Positions 24,036-34,963 of a stretch of 64,000 nucleotides of DNA are shown piece by piece. The first letter of the stretch is position 1. The number at the start of each line of letters is the position of its first letter. The position numbers were made by a program, and so were the translations under genes. The notes below the pieces were generated by a model that worked only from the letters and a program-made list of their open reading frames with translations, did not search any database and was not told where the DNA came from. The stretch lies in assembly GCA_911728435.2 (NCBI GenBank), contig OU452200.1:34425715-34489714 (forward strand), given 5' to 3'. The stretch comes from Apoderus coryli (lineage: Eukaryota; Arthropoda; Insecta; Coleoptera; Attelabidae).

Positions 24036-24978
24036 TATTGCCCTGCATGTAATAAAGAATAATAATAGTGATCCACCATAATATGAAGAATGGTTGCAAT
24101 GTTGTCATTGTCTAACATAGTGGCACGAAGCATGCTGCCGCTATGAGGGTTTTTATTGTCATTTTTGTGAAAAGTCATTTTACCCCAGTGATGGTTGGTA
24201 AATAAAATAAATTAAATTTGTATTCTTCGTATTTTAATTTAATTTTTTCTTATCATCGTCATTGGAGGTACCCCAACCTCCCCTATATTATTGTATTTTG
24301 CAAAAATTATAAATTTCTATAACAACAAAGAGTAATAATGAGTAATGTCTTTCTTTGTTAAAGTAATTCAAAAACTTTTACATACATAGACGCAAGAAAA
24401 AACTAAGACAAATGGTTTTTCAGTTTAAACATTTTATTATAGCTACAAATATCATTTAGAGCAATAAATTTATGTTTTACTAGTGCCTGCTTCCTTTGAG
24501 TGAACATCCTACATCAAACACATGTATATCCAAACATTTATATTTTCCAAATGGTAATATTGTTTAGCAAAAGTTAAAAGTTGCAAATGAAAATACCGAA
24601 ATACATTTACTTACATTGTGTTGGTACAAAAGATTAGTGTGTATCATGCGAAGGTGTTTAAAAAATATATATTTTTAAAACTTGTAACAATATTGCTCAT
24701 GCAATTCCACCTATTCATATAGGGCTTTATTTGGTGATAATTTGTTAGGATTATAATTGTAATTATAGAAGATATTGAAATTTACAAGTCATTTATACCC
24801 AACAAAAATGTTTTTGGCACACCAGTTTCTCCTGTTACTTAAATCAAATAGCACAAAGGATTCCTCAACTTTTGTCACCCCTTTTTGAATTTTCGCTTAG
24901 TTTTAAAGATTTTAGCATCGTAAATGTATCATGGTTATTCCTATGACCGGAAGAAAAAAAAATGAAAAATTCACTGTC
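24036..24978. other. No gene recognised
   Basis: AT-rich, no coding region seen. Confidence 0.35.
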
Positions 24979-25895
24979 CAAGATAAGAATGGGATAGCAT
25001 TGGAAATTGGAATCTTGGAAACGGTAGGAGTTACAATGTCGGTTAAATTAGAGAAAGGTTGTACAATCTAAACACCTTTTAAATGGTGTTTTCAAAAGTT
25101 ATCTAACTTTAACCGTTTTCGAGAATTTTTGAAAAAACAATTTTTGCGATTTTAGTTTTTATTTATTTCTGACATTATATTTACAGATATAAAAAAATGA
25201 AAAGCACTTTACTTTTTGAGGACAAAAAGACAGCGTTTACAAATTTTCACTATGACATTTAGTTTTTGAAAAACCATCATCAACTTTGTTTTTTTCAATA
25301 AGCCCCTGGATTTTTTATTGTTAAATTTAAAGCCATTTTCCACTCAAATATAGCTGGTATATCGCATGTAATGGCTTAAACAAGTTTTCAGTGTTTTTAG
25401 CTGTTAAAATTATTCAAGAAAAATCGCCATAGTTTGGCACTTAATTATTGAAAAAAAAAACACTTCTCTCAGGTGAATGTTTTACGCAAAATAATTGCCA
25501 AACTACTGCGATTTTTCTCGAAATATTTTGAATAACAGCAAAAAAACCTTTGGAAATTTGTTTAAACCATTACGTGTTATATAGGACCTATTTTTGAATT
25601 CAAACTATCCTTAAATTTAACAATAAAAAATCGAGGGCCGTACTTAAAACCAATAACAAGATGATGATGGTTTTTCTAAAACGAAACGTCGTAGTAAAAA
25701 TTTGTAAACGCTGTCTTTTTGTCCTCAAAAAGTAACAATGAGAAAGTCCTTTTCATTTTTTGTAACTGTAGAAATAATGTCAAAAATAAAACTAAAATCG
25801 CAAAAAAATTCTTGAAAACGGCGAAAGCTAGTTTTCTTTAAATTGTACAATGTTAATTAATTTAACCGACGTTGAAACTCTTACACATTTTCTAT
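24979..25895. repeat. Large palindromic (fold-back) element
   Basis: Starting at CCAAGATAAGAATGGGATAG, the left arm reads inverted in the right arm. Matching blocks include GTCGGTTAAATTAGAG (25050) with TTAATTTAACCGAC (25857), the AAAAAGACAGCGTTTAC block (25224) with GTAAACGCTGTCTTTTTG (25706), and ATTGTTAAATTTAA with its partner near 25611. The centre is near 25440. There is no coding sequence. One arm of a related element is at 33737-34085. Confidence 0.85.
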
Positions 25896-26819
25896 GTACA
25901 ACTGATGTGCCTTATGAATAAAGAGATATTATTATTATTATTTTGAACATTTATGAAAGTTCTGTTGGTAGTTATAATGTTGTTGTTTTTGTTATTATTA
26001 GTGTTATTGTTAATTTTTGTTATTTTCATTGGTTATCCACTGTTATTTCTTTATTTCTCATGGCATTCTTGATCACGGAAAATTAAAGATACATGATTTT
26101 TCAACGAATTTTGGTGGACAACATTCTTTTGGTCATAACTCTGAAACAAATAAAGATTTTGATAGACAGTTTTGGACCTTTTTGTTCGATTTACTTTAAT
26201 TTTTGATAAAATATTTGTATCATTCCATTCAAGTTTTTAAAGAAAAATCAAAAAAACCTTAGGCGTTGCAAATATCGCCATCTCGCGGAGCCCCAAAAAA
26301 CAATTATGATTTGAAATATATTTTTTCTTCATCAGCAAGGCTTCAGTTCTTAAACAAAAATTAAATTGATAAATTCGGTTAAGCCAAACCAAAGTTATAG
26401 ACATTATCATAGGTAAATTTTCGTCTTTCCCTGCTGCCTTTATTTCAAGCCGCACAATAAAAAGTGGTACACCAAAAAGATGCCGAATCTCAGTAGCATT
26501 ACTGTGATAGTATTGTTTTTCTAACTTATATTGCGAAATTTTCAATAAAAATGCATTTTTCGCATTACTGTATCTATTATGCCCCCTAGCGGTATAGTTA
26601 GGAACTAAAAAACTATTTCCAGAGATTTTCCATGGTCAATTTCCCTAAAAGAATTTTTTCCCCATTGTCTTACGATAATTATTTCCTGAGATACGCCTAT
26701 CGGTATATATCTTCTATCGCTATTAGCGGTAAGCCATCGAAAATTCTAGGAAAAATAAAATAATAATAATAATTTTGTTAAATTACTTAAATTCGGATTA
26801 ACTTTTAACAAATCTAATT

Positions 26820-27980
26820 TAAAATATGAATATTATCGTAATAGTCCATTCTGCGTGGAGTTTATCATTTAATGATAAATCAAAATTGTGTCAAACTACC
26901 ATACATATTTTGAGACGTAACGTTCTCATCATCAGTGGTTAATATGGGGGGAATTGAATAAGGAAATTAAATTTATCAATCATAATAAAATTGTTCGATT
27001 CATTTGTAGAAAAAAATCAACAAATTTTTTGTTTAATTTTTGCCGTTAGAACGCCGTCCTGTTCAAAAATTTACATTAAAATGAAAATGAAACACAAATA
27101 TAACAAATAAATAAATATATATATTTGTGAAAAAATTACAATAATTTTTAGACATATAATTACAAAATTTCAAACAAAACATATAAAACATAAGAATAAT
27201 TAATACAAGTATACAGGTACATCGTCAATATAATTACAAGAGGATCAAATATTACAACGTTTCTAAATTTAAAATTATATTACATTTAGTTTTCACTATG
27301 AAAATAAGATTTTAATGAGGGAATTAATAATACTCTGTCTCCTCCACTAAATTTCAATATATATTCATAGATTTGGTCGTATTCTAATTATCATTGGTTT
27401 CTTATAACATACATGTTTCGGTCATATATATGGCCATCCTCAGGGTTACATACAAAAGTTACATTGTCATATTATATTGAAGTTTACTGGAATAAAAAAT
27501 AAAAAATAAATTTTTTGTTTTAAAAATTCTACATTCGTAAAACTAACTTAACTAAAAGGACTTTATACTTCTAATATTTATGTTTTCTTTTTGTATATCA
27601 TGATTAATTTCTTGATTGAATAGATATTTATAAATTTCGGATTTTTTTCTCTGATCAGTGTAATATTTATAGTCTGTCTTATTATGGGAATTCTAATTCA
27701 AATTTAGTGGAGACAGAGTATTATTAATTCCCTGGTTAAATTGAGACTCCACAGAAATATGGACTACTTCATGAATATTAGATCTTCAGGTGTTAAAATT
27801 GTTAAAAATGTTTTTCTACAAATGAATCAAACAATTCTATTATGAATGATGAATTTGAAGAGAATGTTACGTCTCGAAACATGTATGGTAGCTTGACACA
27901 ATTTTTTTAATAAAATATAGTGATTTATTTGTGGAGAAGACGAAGTTTGATTTATCATTAAAATATGAATAATTAGTTCA
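26820..27980. repeat. Second large palindromic element
   Basis: AATGATAAATCAAA and CAAACTACCATACAT with the following GAGACGTAACGTTCTC (26872-26940) read inverted at 27855-27950. Further pairs are TTTGTAGAAAAA (27004/27815) and GGAATTAATAATACTCTGTC (27322/27720). The centre is near 27520. No open frame of note. It contains paired CTGATGATG...GAAAC-like strings (see rejected). Confidence 0.75.
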
Positions 27981-28424
27981 ATACCAATTTTAAAATTACA
28001 TTACCAATTTGCTAAAAAGTTTAGTCATGAATTTGTTCCCATATTTACCATATTCTTAACCTTCGCAAGATTTATTTTAAATCACAAAATTGCCAATCAA
28101 ATCAAACTAATAGTAATAAATCGATTCGATCCATAGTGGTCTTTGTCCATATAAGAAATTCAATAGAGAGTAAGAATAACATACAGCTAATGCTTTTTTT
28201 ATTCAAGATCTTAAAGTTTTCTAGGACATGGACACTAACAACAACATAAAATGTAGAATACAAACTAAAATAGGAATAATTGCTTTTTTGCAATCTTCTC
28301 ATTCTAATTATTCTGTTCTGATAAAATGAAAAATAAATAATATAATAATAAACTTATTGCAATTTATTTTAAACACATTCCTACTACTTTTAATTAATTT
28401 GATCACATGATTGATATATTATAA

Positions 28425-28700
28425 TAAGAACAGCAGAGGACCAAGAACACTACCCTGTGGAGTCCCGAGATCAAAGTTCTCTCGATAGACAATCATTCAC
28501 TCTCACACATATTTCTCGTTGGCCTGAATCTATCTGTTAAAAGGAATATCAGACCTAAGGACTCACTCGATTTTGCTGGTAATGAATGACTTCTCAATAG
28601 TATTGCAGGTTTTTTTGACAAGTTAAACATTAGTACGAAAACAGAGTGACCTCGATCAATCAATATGTAGACATGTTGCATAAATTCAGCGGTACATGTC
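28425..28700 (-). pseudogene. Short RT remnant
   Basis: On the minus strand, 28430-28475 translates to a GTPQGSVLGPL-type block, the RT motif before the YADD box. Sequence leftwards and rightwards has decayed, so only the neighbourhood of one motif is recognisable. Confidence 0.5.
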
Positions 28701-29229
28701 TCGCTGGACCACCCTCGCCGTCAACCGTGTTGATGATTTTTTGTGCTATACCCTTTTCGAATTATTTGGAGCAAAAGCAATGATTAATTGTACACGTGTA
28801 CATTAATCTTTGGTAAAGATATAGATAGGCCTATAGTTTTACATACATGTCTAGTTACCGAAGTTTTGTTTTTATTTTTATTTTTCTAACTTCTAACGGC
28901 TTTTCCAATTCGAGGTTTCATTTTGATCCTTTTGCAGGACCAGTTTCGATGCGTTGTTGAAGCGTGTATCGTTCCATGTTTATTAATGGCGTAGTTTTTA
29001 CTTGTCATCTGTCAACAAATGACAGATCTTATTGTAATAACTATCAAAATAAACCTCAAATTGGAAACCCCTTTATTATTTGTCCTATCTTGTCTAATTT
29101 GGCAACACTCTTTTCGTGCTAGCAGCCAATTTGACAGTCCTTTGTTGTTCTTGGTTTAGTTTTGCTTTGCAATTCATCATGACTGACCCACGTCGAGCAA
29201 CGTCAGCAAATTATTTTGAAAAACATTGA

Positions 29230-29650
29230 TCAATTCGAGAAACTGATCGGGCATTAGGTACGTGCATTTTATGATGCTCATAACCGTTCAGCAGAGCGAT
29301 TAATTAGAGAAACTATGGATCGTTTTTGCAATATGTTTACTCTAAAGTCCGAGTTACGTTATGCGAAATACAAAGCATTTTGTGTCACCAAATACTCTTA
29401 CTTTACTGTATAATTCCCTTGATCGATCGAAATTGGAATATGCGTCTATTGTGTGGAGACCTGGTTATGCGTTGCACTCGAATAGCTTAAAGAGGATTCA
29501 GCGAAGATTTGTTAAATATTTGTGGTTTATGTTGTGACGGAGTGTATCCAATCATGGGATTTTCCCATGATGAACTACTTGGTCGTTCCTATTCAAGATC
29601 GTGAATGGCATAATTGACTCTCCTGACTTACTTTCAAAGAAACCTTTTCA
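29230..29650 (+). pseudogene. RT C-terminal remnant
   Basis: The plus strand at 29415-29525 reads DRSKLEYASIVWRPGYALH followed by SLKRIQRRFVKYL, the segment after the RT thumb found in the copies at 31.2 kb and 44.1 kb. Upstream sequence is disturbed; downstream GFSHDELLGR still follows the family order. Confidence 0.7.
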
Positions 29651-29859
29651 TACTCCAAATACGAGAAGACGTAATTATGGTTCTAGCTTTTACTTATCAA
29701 CTTTTGGCCTTTTTTTACATGCATGCTTACAAGATTCAAATTGTACAGAAATTGAATGGGCCGAAGTAACCATTCCTACTAATCTATAATTCATTGCCCA
29801 AAAATTCAAAACGAAACATCGTCAACAATGTCGTTATAATTTGTTAACTCGTTGAGTAA

Positions 29860-30630
29860 CACCGCATCTAATCCCGGTAATTTTTCATGTTTACTATCTG
29901 ATTAGATATAATCTTTGTACGGTACTGGATTGAGACATTCTATTTTTTATTATAAGCATAATAATTCTACCCACAAGTTGGTCGAGTCATTGGCCAAATA
30001 ATATGTTAAAACCAAGCCTGTGTTGTCCAAACAACAAACAACCCACCTTGTGATTTCCTTTCTGGACTTTCTGATGGATCACTACCTTACTTTTTTATTC
30101 TCTATAATAGGTATCTAGATAAATGTTAACACGAAACAAGTAAATAAAATGAAAAGAAGATGTGAAAACTGCATTTAAGATTAGATACATTTCAAAGTAA
30201 CATGTCTAACTCGGTTTAAGATAAACATGTATGGGTGCAACTAAGTATAATGCTTTTAGATGAAGATATATTTCGAAAAGTGTATCGAAAATGGTAGTAC
30301 TTGATGTAATCTTCGGAACTAACAAAAAGTGGCAAGAAAACAGGAAGTTATTAATAATTGTATTGACAATAATATAGTCGTTACTTAGATTCCAATTTAT
30401 CGTCAGTTATCCTGTTTTCCCACGAGCTTTTGTTGATATTAATCGGTCAATTATCCTGAGCCAATTTGATGGTTAAGATGCTTCCTAATAAGTTTGATTT
30501 TAACTCGTTTATCGGCTATTTCTTGGAAATATTTTTGCTTTAAAGGAAGCGATCCACCATAGAAAATAAACGAAATATACTGTAGTGAATTTATTCGTGT
30601 TCAAGACAGTCCCAAATGGGGATGTAAAAG
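29860..30630. other. No gene recognised
   Basis: AT-rich, ends at the TAAA tail of the next element. No coding signal. Confidence 0.35.
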
Positions 30631-30631
30631 T

Positions 30632-33600
30632 TTATTTATTTATTTATTTATTTATTTTATTTATTAATCTACGGACAAAGTCCATTATTATAACATGTAC
30701 AAAACAATAGCATACAACATAATACAGAAATTATAAAACTTACATAACTCTAGACTATCCATTACAATTGAACTTAATAAAAAAAAACAAAAAACCAGCA
30801 ATTGCGCGACGTACAACAGCTCGCAGGACTCCAACGCTCGCTGATGTTAAGGAATTAATGAATGCTAAATCATTTTAAATTTTAAAAACAAGAATTAGGG
30901 AAACCATTCATCTCTAGACCCCCTCCTCAAGCGACCGGCGAACTCACCAAATGGTGCGAAGAAATCGATGTTATGATTAGAACAACGATTCGCCAGTCGC
31001 GCCACTCACAAAGGTATTCATAGCGTAGTTCGCGCGGTGGAACGAGACGTGAAAGAGATCAGAACTTCTGCTTTGTCTAGGGGGAACACGAAAACCAATC
31101 TGGGATAAAAGACTAGAAGATAAAAGAGTATTGTTTAAAATTTTATATAGTATAGTCAGATCCCTGACAACCCTGCGGGCGCCCAATGTAGCCAACTCCA
31201 GCTCACTCAGCAATACGCCGTAGTTGAAGTTAAAATCAACGGGTCGTTCACGGCCGAGTCTAAAATGAACGTACCTCAGAAAACGGTGCTGAACCCTCTC
31301 GATACAGACAGTGTGACAAACATAAGATGGAGACCACACCGCAGAGGCGTACTCCAAATGCGGCCTCACAAGGGACGTGTACAGGGCCCTGAATGTACCA
31401 ATCTGACTGAAATCCCCCGAACAACGTCTGATGAAGCCCAACATCTTAATGGACCGCGATGTCGCGCGCCTGATGTGGTCGGTGTAGCTCAGTGAAGAAT
31501 CCAAGTAGACACCCAGATCCTTGACCAAAGTCTTATAATCCAAAGCGTCCCGGTCAATAAAGTACTCGTGAAAAAGTGGATCCCTAGTACGGTTAAAATT
31601 AACGCAAAAGCACTTCGATATATTCAAATCCAACCCATTCGCCTCGCACCAATGCACAAGCCGAATAACATCCTCCTGCAAAAGGTAGCAATCGGATGGG
31701 CCTGCAATACGCCTATAACACTTTAGATCATCAGCAAATAACTTGATCTCACTATGAACGAAACATTGCGCTATGTCATTGACAAATAAGTTAAATAATA
31801 AGGGGCCCAAATGAGACCCCTGAGGAACACCAGATGAAACTAATATGGGCCTGGAATGAAATTCATTGATCCGGACAACCTGAGTTCTACCACATAAGTA
31901 GCTCCCCAACCAGTCCAACATAGGCCCAGAGACTCCAACAATCCCAAGCTTCTCAATGAGAAGTCGATGGTTGACACTGTCGAAAGCCTTAGAGAAGTCG
32001 GTGTAAATGGCATGAACTTGATATCCGTGCTCCAAAGCCCGGGACAAGTAGTTTGTGAATTCGAAGAGATTGAGCTCGGTAGATTTACCTGCCTGAAATC
32101 CAAATTGATCGGAGATCACCAATGGCCCCAGAGTGGCCGTCAGATAACGAGTGATCAGGTTTTCGAATAGTTTCGGAATTGAATTCAATATACAGACCGG
32201 TCGGTAATTTGTTACTTCATTTCTGTTGCCGGATTTAAAAATAGGGGTAATGAAACTAGTTTTCCATAATACAGGGAAAGTGCCAGTGGAGACCGAATGA
32301 TTGAAAATAATTTGAAGCGGTCTAGCAAGCGAAAAGCTACAATTCCTGATAAGCAAGGCTGGGATTCCGTCGGGACCGGCCGACTTCCTCACTTCCAAGC
32401 CAACAATTGCCTCCAAAATATCTGAGAGAGAGATGTGATGATCGGAAACATTCACCAGGGTGTCCCCGACACAGCCAACCGGAGAGTCAAGACATCTGTC
32501 GTTATACACTGATTCAAAATACGCAGCAAACAAATCCGCCCCACACTGATCGGCGTCGCTCGTTCGTTCACCCCATGATAGACGCGAGGGCAGGTCTGAA
32601 GATCCTCTTTTAGAATTAATGAACCTCCAAAAAGCTCCAATGTTCTGAGGCAGCTCACTCTCAATTGCATTTGTAAAAGACATATAGCAAGCGCGAGAAA
32701 GGCGATTACATTCACTTCTGAGTCTGCTAAAGTCCGCATAATGGGTCTGCGAGCCTGTGATTTTGTAACGCTTGTGAGCCCTCTTCTGTTCAAATATGAG
32801 CTGTTTCAGCTCCAGTGAATACCACCGCGGAAATCGTTTAGAGGAACACCTCTTCTTGGGCACAAAAACCTCGAACGCATCGAATAAGATGTGGTAAAAG
32901 GTGTCGACCATGTCATCCACCGACCGATAGGAGAGAAGAAAATCCCACCGAATGCCACCAAGACTGTCATTCAATGACTCAAAGTCGGCCGACTTAAAAT
33001 CGTAGTAAAACCTTTCCGCTTGACGAGAAGAAGCCACTTTGTGGGTTCTGAATGGTATATGAACAACCAAAGGAGGGTGATAACTGGCCGGCTCGATAAG
33101 AACATCTTCCGCAACGACAACCCTGGAGTCGGGATTGTGGGCCAAGACCAAGTCCAGAATACGGCCACTACGACCGGGCGTCCTGTTGAATTGAAATAAG
33201 TTGTGAAAATTGCACATTTCCGACACGACCGTCAGAATCTCTGAGTCTCGCGGAAAAAGAGATTCATCTGGAAATATAGACGAGCTAAAACTATCGTCGA
33301 TCCAGGTACCGTCAGCCAAATTGAAATCACCCAACAAACACATTTCCGCAGAAGGGAATTTTTGAGAGAGTAGTTCAACAGTATCTCCAAATGCAAGGTA
33401 ATGGTCTATAGAAGATCTAGGTGGTAAATAGACTGCCCCAAATATTATAGAAATTCCCGCCCCCGAGAGCAAAATGAAAAGCTGTTCGATGCTGGTCGAG
33501 CTTTCAAGAACACAACCAGACAAAGTCCTGCGAACCGCCACGAGCACACCACCGCCGCGGGTACATGTGCTAGTGTTAGGACCACGGTCGATCCTATAAA

Positions 33601-33740
33601 TTGTGTATTCATCCATGCCCAGCTCCGCATCCGCTATATCGGTCGAGTTATTGACGTTGTTGTTTGTATTATAATCGATAAGTAGAGACTTAATAATCTT
33701 TGGCAAATTCTTCCAGAATTTTCTAAGATATACACTATGA
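30632..33740 (-). mobile_element. Nearly intact APE-type non-LTR retrotransposon
   Basis: The 3' end is a (TAAA)n tract at 30632-30665, followed (minus sense, upstream) by a roughly 310-base 3' UTR and the long ORF 30977-33725. GC content is visibly higher than in the surroundings, which, with the unbroken ORF, suggests a young insertion. The 5' end is truncated inside the endonuclease, where it abuts the palindromic arm at 33737. Confidence 0.92.
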
Positions 33741-33772
33741 CCAAGATAAGAATGGGATAGCATTGAAATCAT
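30977..33772 (-). CDS. EN-RT polyprotein of the non-LTR element (5' truncated)
   Basis: Single open frame of 931 codons; the first dozen or so codons derive from the neighbouring repeat, so the real coding begins near 33725. It copies the element's RNA into the genome. Endonuclease (about residues 40-250): DAELGMDEYTIYRIDR, RGGGVLVAV, the LGDFNLADG box, and a final SYHPPL where SDH is usual, i.e. Tyr in place of a catalytic Asp in many families. RT (about 470-760): KSGNRNEVTNYRPVCILNS, YTDFSKAFDSVNHRLL, SSGVPQGSHLGPLLFNLF, IKLFADDLKCYRRI with the catalytic FADD, and VKDLGVYLDSSLSYTDHI. A C-terminal region with VQHRFLRYVHFRLG follows. No gag-like ORF1 is present because of the truncation. The clade looks Jockey/CR1-like; not resolved further. 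Confidence 0.93.
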   Translation of the reverse strand: MISMLSHSYLGHSVYLRKFWKNLPKIIKSLLIDYNTNNNVNNSTDIADAELGMDEYTIYRIDRGPNTSTCTRGGGVLVAVRRTLSGCVLESSTSIEQLFILLSGAGISIIFGAVYLPPRSSIDHYLAFGDTVELLSQKFPSAEMCLLGDFNLADGTWIDDSFSSSIFPDESLFPRDSEILTVVSEMCNFHNLFQFNRTPGRSGRILDLVLAHNPDSRVVVAEDVLIEPASYHPPLVVHIPFRTHKVASSRQAERFYYDFKSADFESLNDSLGGIRWDFLLSYRSVDDMVDTFYHILFDAFEVFVPKKRCSSKRFPRWYSLELKQLIFEQKRAHKRYKITGSQTHYADFSRLRSECNRLSRACYMSFTNAIESELPQNIGAFWRFINSKRGSSDLPSRLSWGERTSDADQCGADLFAAYFESVYNDRCLDSPVGCVGDTLVNVSDHHISLSDILEAIVGLEVRKSAGPDGIPALLIRNCSFSLARPLQIIFNHSVSTGTFPVLWKTSFITPIFKSGNRNEVTNYRPVCILNSIPKLFENLITRYLTATLGPLVISDQFGFQAGKSTELNLFEFTNYLSRALEHGYQVHAIYTDFSKAFDSVNHRLLIEKLGIVGVSGPMLDWLGSYLCGRTQVVRINEFHSRPILVSSGVPQGSHLGPLLFNLFVNDIAQCFVHSEIKLFADDLKCYRRIAGPSDCYLLQEDVIRLVHWCEANGLDLNISKCFCVNFNRTRDPLFHEYFIDRDALDYKTLVKDLGVYLDSSLSYTDHIRRATSRSIKMLGFIRRCSGDFSQIGTFRALYTSLVRPHLEYASAVWSPSYVCHTVCIERVQHRFLRYVHFRLGRERPVDFNFNYGVLLSELELATLGARRVVRDLTILYKILNNTLLSSSLLSQIGFRVPPRQSRSSDLFHVSFHRANYAMNTFVSGATGESLF

Positions 33773-34085
33773 GGACGGTAGGCGTTACAATGTCGGTTAA
33801 ATTAGAGAAAAATTACAATTTAAACAGAGAAAAAGTACAATTTAAACACCTTTGGTGTAAACTAACTTTAACCGTTTTCGATAATTTTTGAAAAAGTTAT
33901 TTATTTTGATTTTAGGTTTTTCACAATATTTTTACAGATATAAAAAAATGAAAAGCTCTTTACAAATTTTCACTACGACGTTTCGTTTTCGAAGAACCAT
34001 CATGAATTTGTTTTTTTTAATACGGCCTTGGATTTTTTATTGTTAAATTTAAAGCCATTTTCAATTCAAAATAAACTGTTGCCCT
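33737..34085. repeat. Single arm related to the palindromic element at 24979
   Basis: Begins with the same CCAAGATAAGAATGGGATAG string, shares GTTACAATGTCGGTTAAATT and the GATATAAAAAAATGAAAAG block, and ends near the centre of the other copy. The opposite arm is absent, so this is a half element. Confidence 0.75.
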
Positions 34086-34330
34086 CGAGATACGAATAGC
34101 TCTCCATATTTAAGTGTAAAAGTAATAATTTTATGACCTTTTTGTCATTTATCTAAATTTAATAAATTTTTGTTTTGTTGTAGACATCAGCTATTTTTTT
34201 TAAGTATCGGGTTTTGTTAATTTTTCTTCTCTTTGGAGGCACTATTTATACGTACATATTTTATATTTCAGATCTTATAGGCCACGTTCTTGTACGCAAA
34301 ATATTTTTTTTTGTTTTATTATAAAATTTA

Positions 34331-34373
34331 TTTGGCCCCCTTTTCTACTATTTACGAACCCCTATGTAAACAA
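34331..34373 (+). repeat. Left direct repeat flanking the ribozyme segment
   Basis: TTTGGCCCCCTTTTCTAC followed by TATTTACGAACCCCTATG. The same string, with a few changes, recurs 590 bases on at 34921-34963, and a weaker version (CGAACGCCTTTGTG) is at about 34811. These could be the terminal direct repeats of the element that carries the hammerhead. Confidence 0.6.
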
Positions 34374-34473
34374 AATTGTTATACTGCATGTTGTAGGTTA
34401 TCAAAGCTATATATTAGTAGCCAATTTTTCTGTTATTTTTGGAAAAACATTTTTGCCATTCCAAATATAGGCG

Positions 34474-34600
34474 GTCCCGCTTAAGGGACTATCGGCGCGT
34501 CTGTGTTGGTAGTTGCTTTATGGGGTCAGTGACCTCCCAAGCAGCCGATATAGGAACTGTTGTTCACTCGGCGTACTACCAACGAAAACTAGATGTCGCC
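34474..34600 (+). ncRNA. Structured segment upstream of the hammerhead
   Basis: Several perfect local stems: GTCCC (34474-34478) with GGGAC (34485-34489); GTTGGTAG (34505-34512) with CTACCAAC (34576-34583), enclosing two further hairpins, GGTC/GACC (34524-34534) and GCCGA/TCGGC (34544-34572). Together they give a three-way-junction-like fold. Function unknown; the position just before the ribozyme suggests one structured RNA element. Stems this short can arise by chance, so the case rests on their density. Confidence 0.55.
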
Positions 34601-34653
34601 AAACACATCCTTTTACATCTCTGTACCGTGTGGGGTATATACCTCATTATTTA

Positions 34654-34755
34654 CGAGAGTTTGGCTGTCAACTACTGACCGATCACCACTGATGAGTCAT
34701 GGATCGACGAAACGGCCGTCTGGTGAAAGTATAGTGGTTGACAGACAAACTCTCG
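34654..34755 (+). ncRNA. Type I hammerhead self-cleaving ribozyme
   Basis: All conserved hammerhead bases are present. Stem I: CGAGAGTTTG (34654-34663) pairs with CAAACTCTCG (34746-34755); TGTCAAC (34666-34672) with GTTGACA (34737-34743); TCACCA (34683-34688) with TGGTGA (34721-34726); the last two helices are separated by a 10 x 10 internal loop (34673-34682 and 34727-34736). Core CTGATGA 34689-34695. Stem II GTC/GAC (34696-34698, 34706-34708) with a 7-base loop. Core GAAA 34709-34712. Stem III is minimal (ACG/CGT, loop GC). The cleavage triplet is GTC (34718-34720), so predicted cleavage lies between C34720 and T34721. Open stem I and very short stem III are features of hammerheads in retrozymes and other eukaryotic retroelements; the host element here is inferred, not identified. 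Confidence 0.93.
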
Positions 34756-34920
34756 GAATATAAGTCTTGTTTTGTTAAACAAGCCCATTCCACATTTTTT
34801 TTGACTCTTTTTCGAACGCCTTTGTGTTCATTTATGTAACATTTTTTAGGTTATATTCTATCACAACTACGAAAAATTATTCCGTATTCCGAATAAGTTT
34901 AGGAAGTATATATGTTTTTA

Positions 34921-34963
34921 TTTTGACCCCTTTTACACTATTTACGAACGCCTATGAAAACAA
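34921..34963 (+). repeat. Right direct repeat flanking the ribozyme segment
   Basis: TTTTGACCCCTTTTACAC followed by TATTTACGAACGCCTATG, the partner of 34331-34373. The two lie on either side of the hammerhead. Confidence 0.6.

Noticed and set aside
26900..26945. Hammerhead-like CTGATGATGAGAACG...TCTC string (minus strand)
   Set aside because: The base after CTGATGA and the base before GAAA cannot pair, the local copy has AAAA instead of GAAA, and no stem I or cleavage triplet fits. Unlike 34654-34755 it fails the core rules.
27415..27450. CTGAGGATGGCCATATATATGACCGAAAC string (split here into CTGAGGATGG and GACCGAAAC) as a ribozyme
   Set aside because: The CTGATGA core is altered to CTGAGGA and no flanking stem I was found.
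30977..33772. The first codons of the 931-codon ORF as the true retrotransposon start
   Set aside because: Bases upstream of about 33740 belong to the palindromic repeat, so the ATG at 33772 is a chance extension of a truncated ORF.
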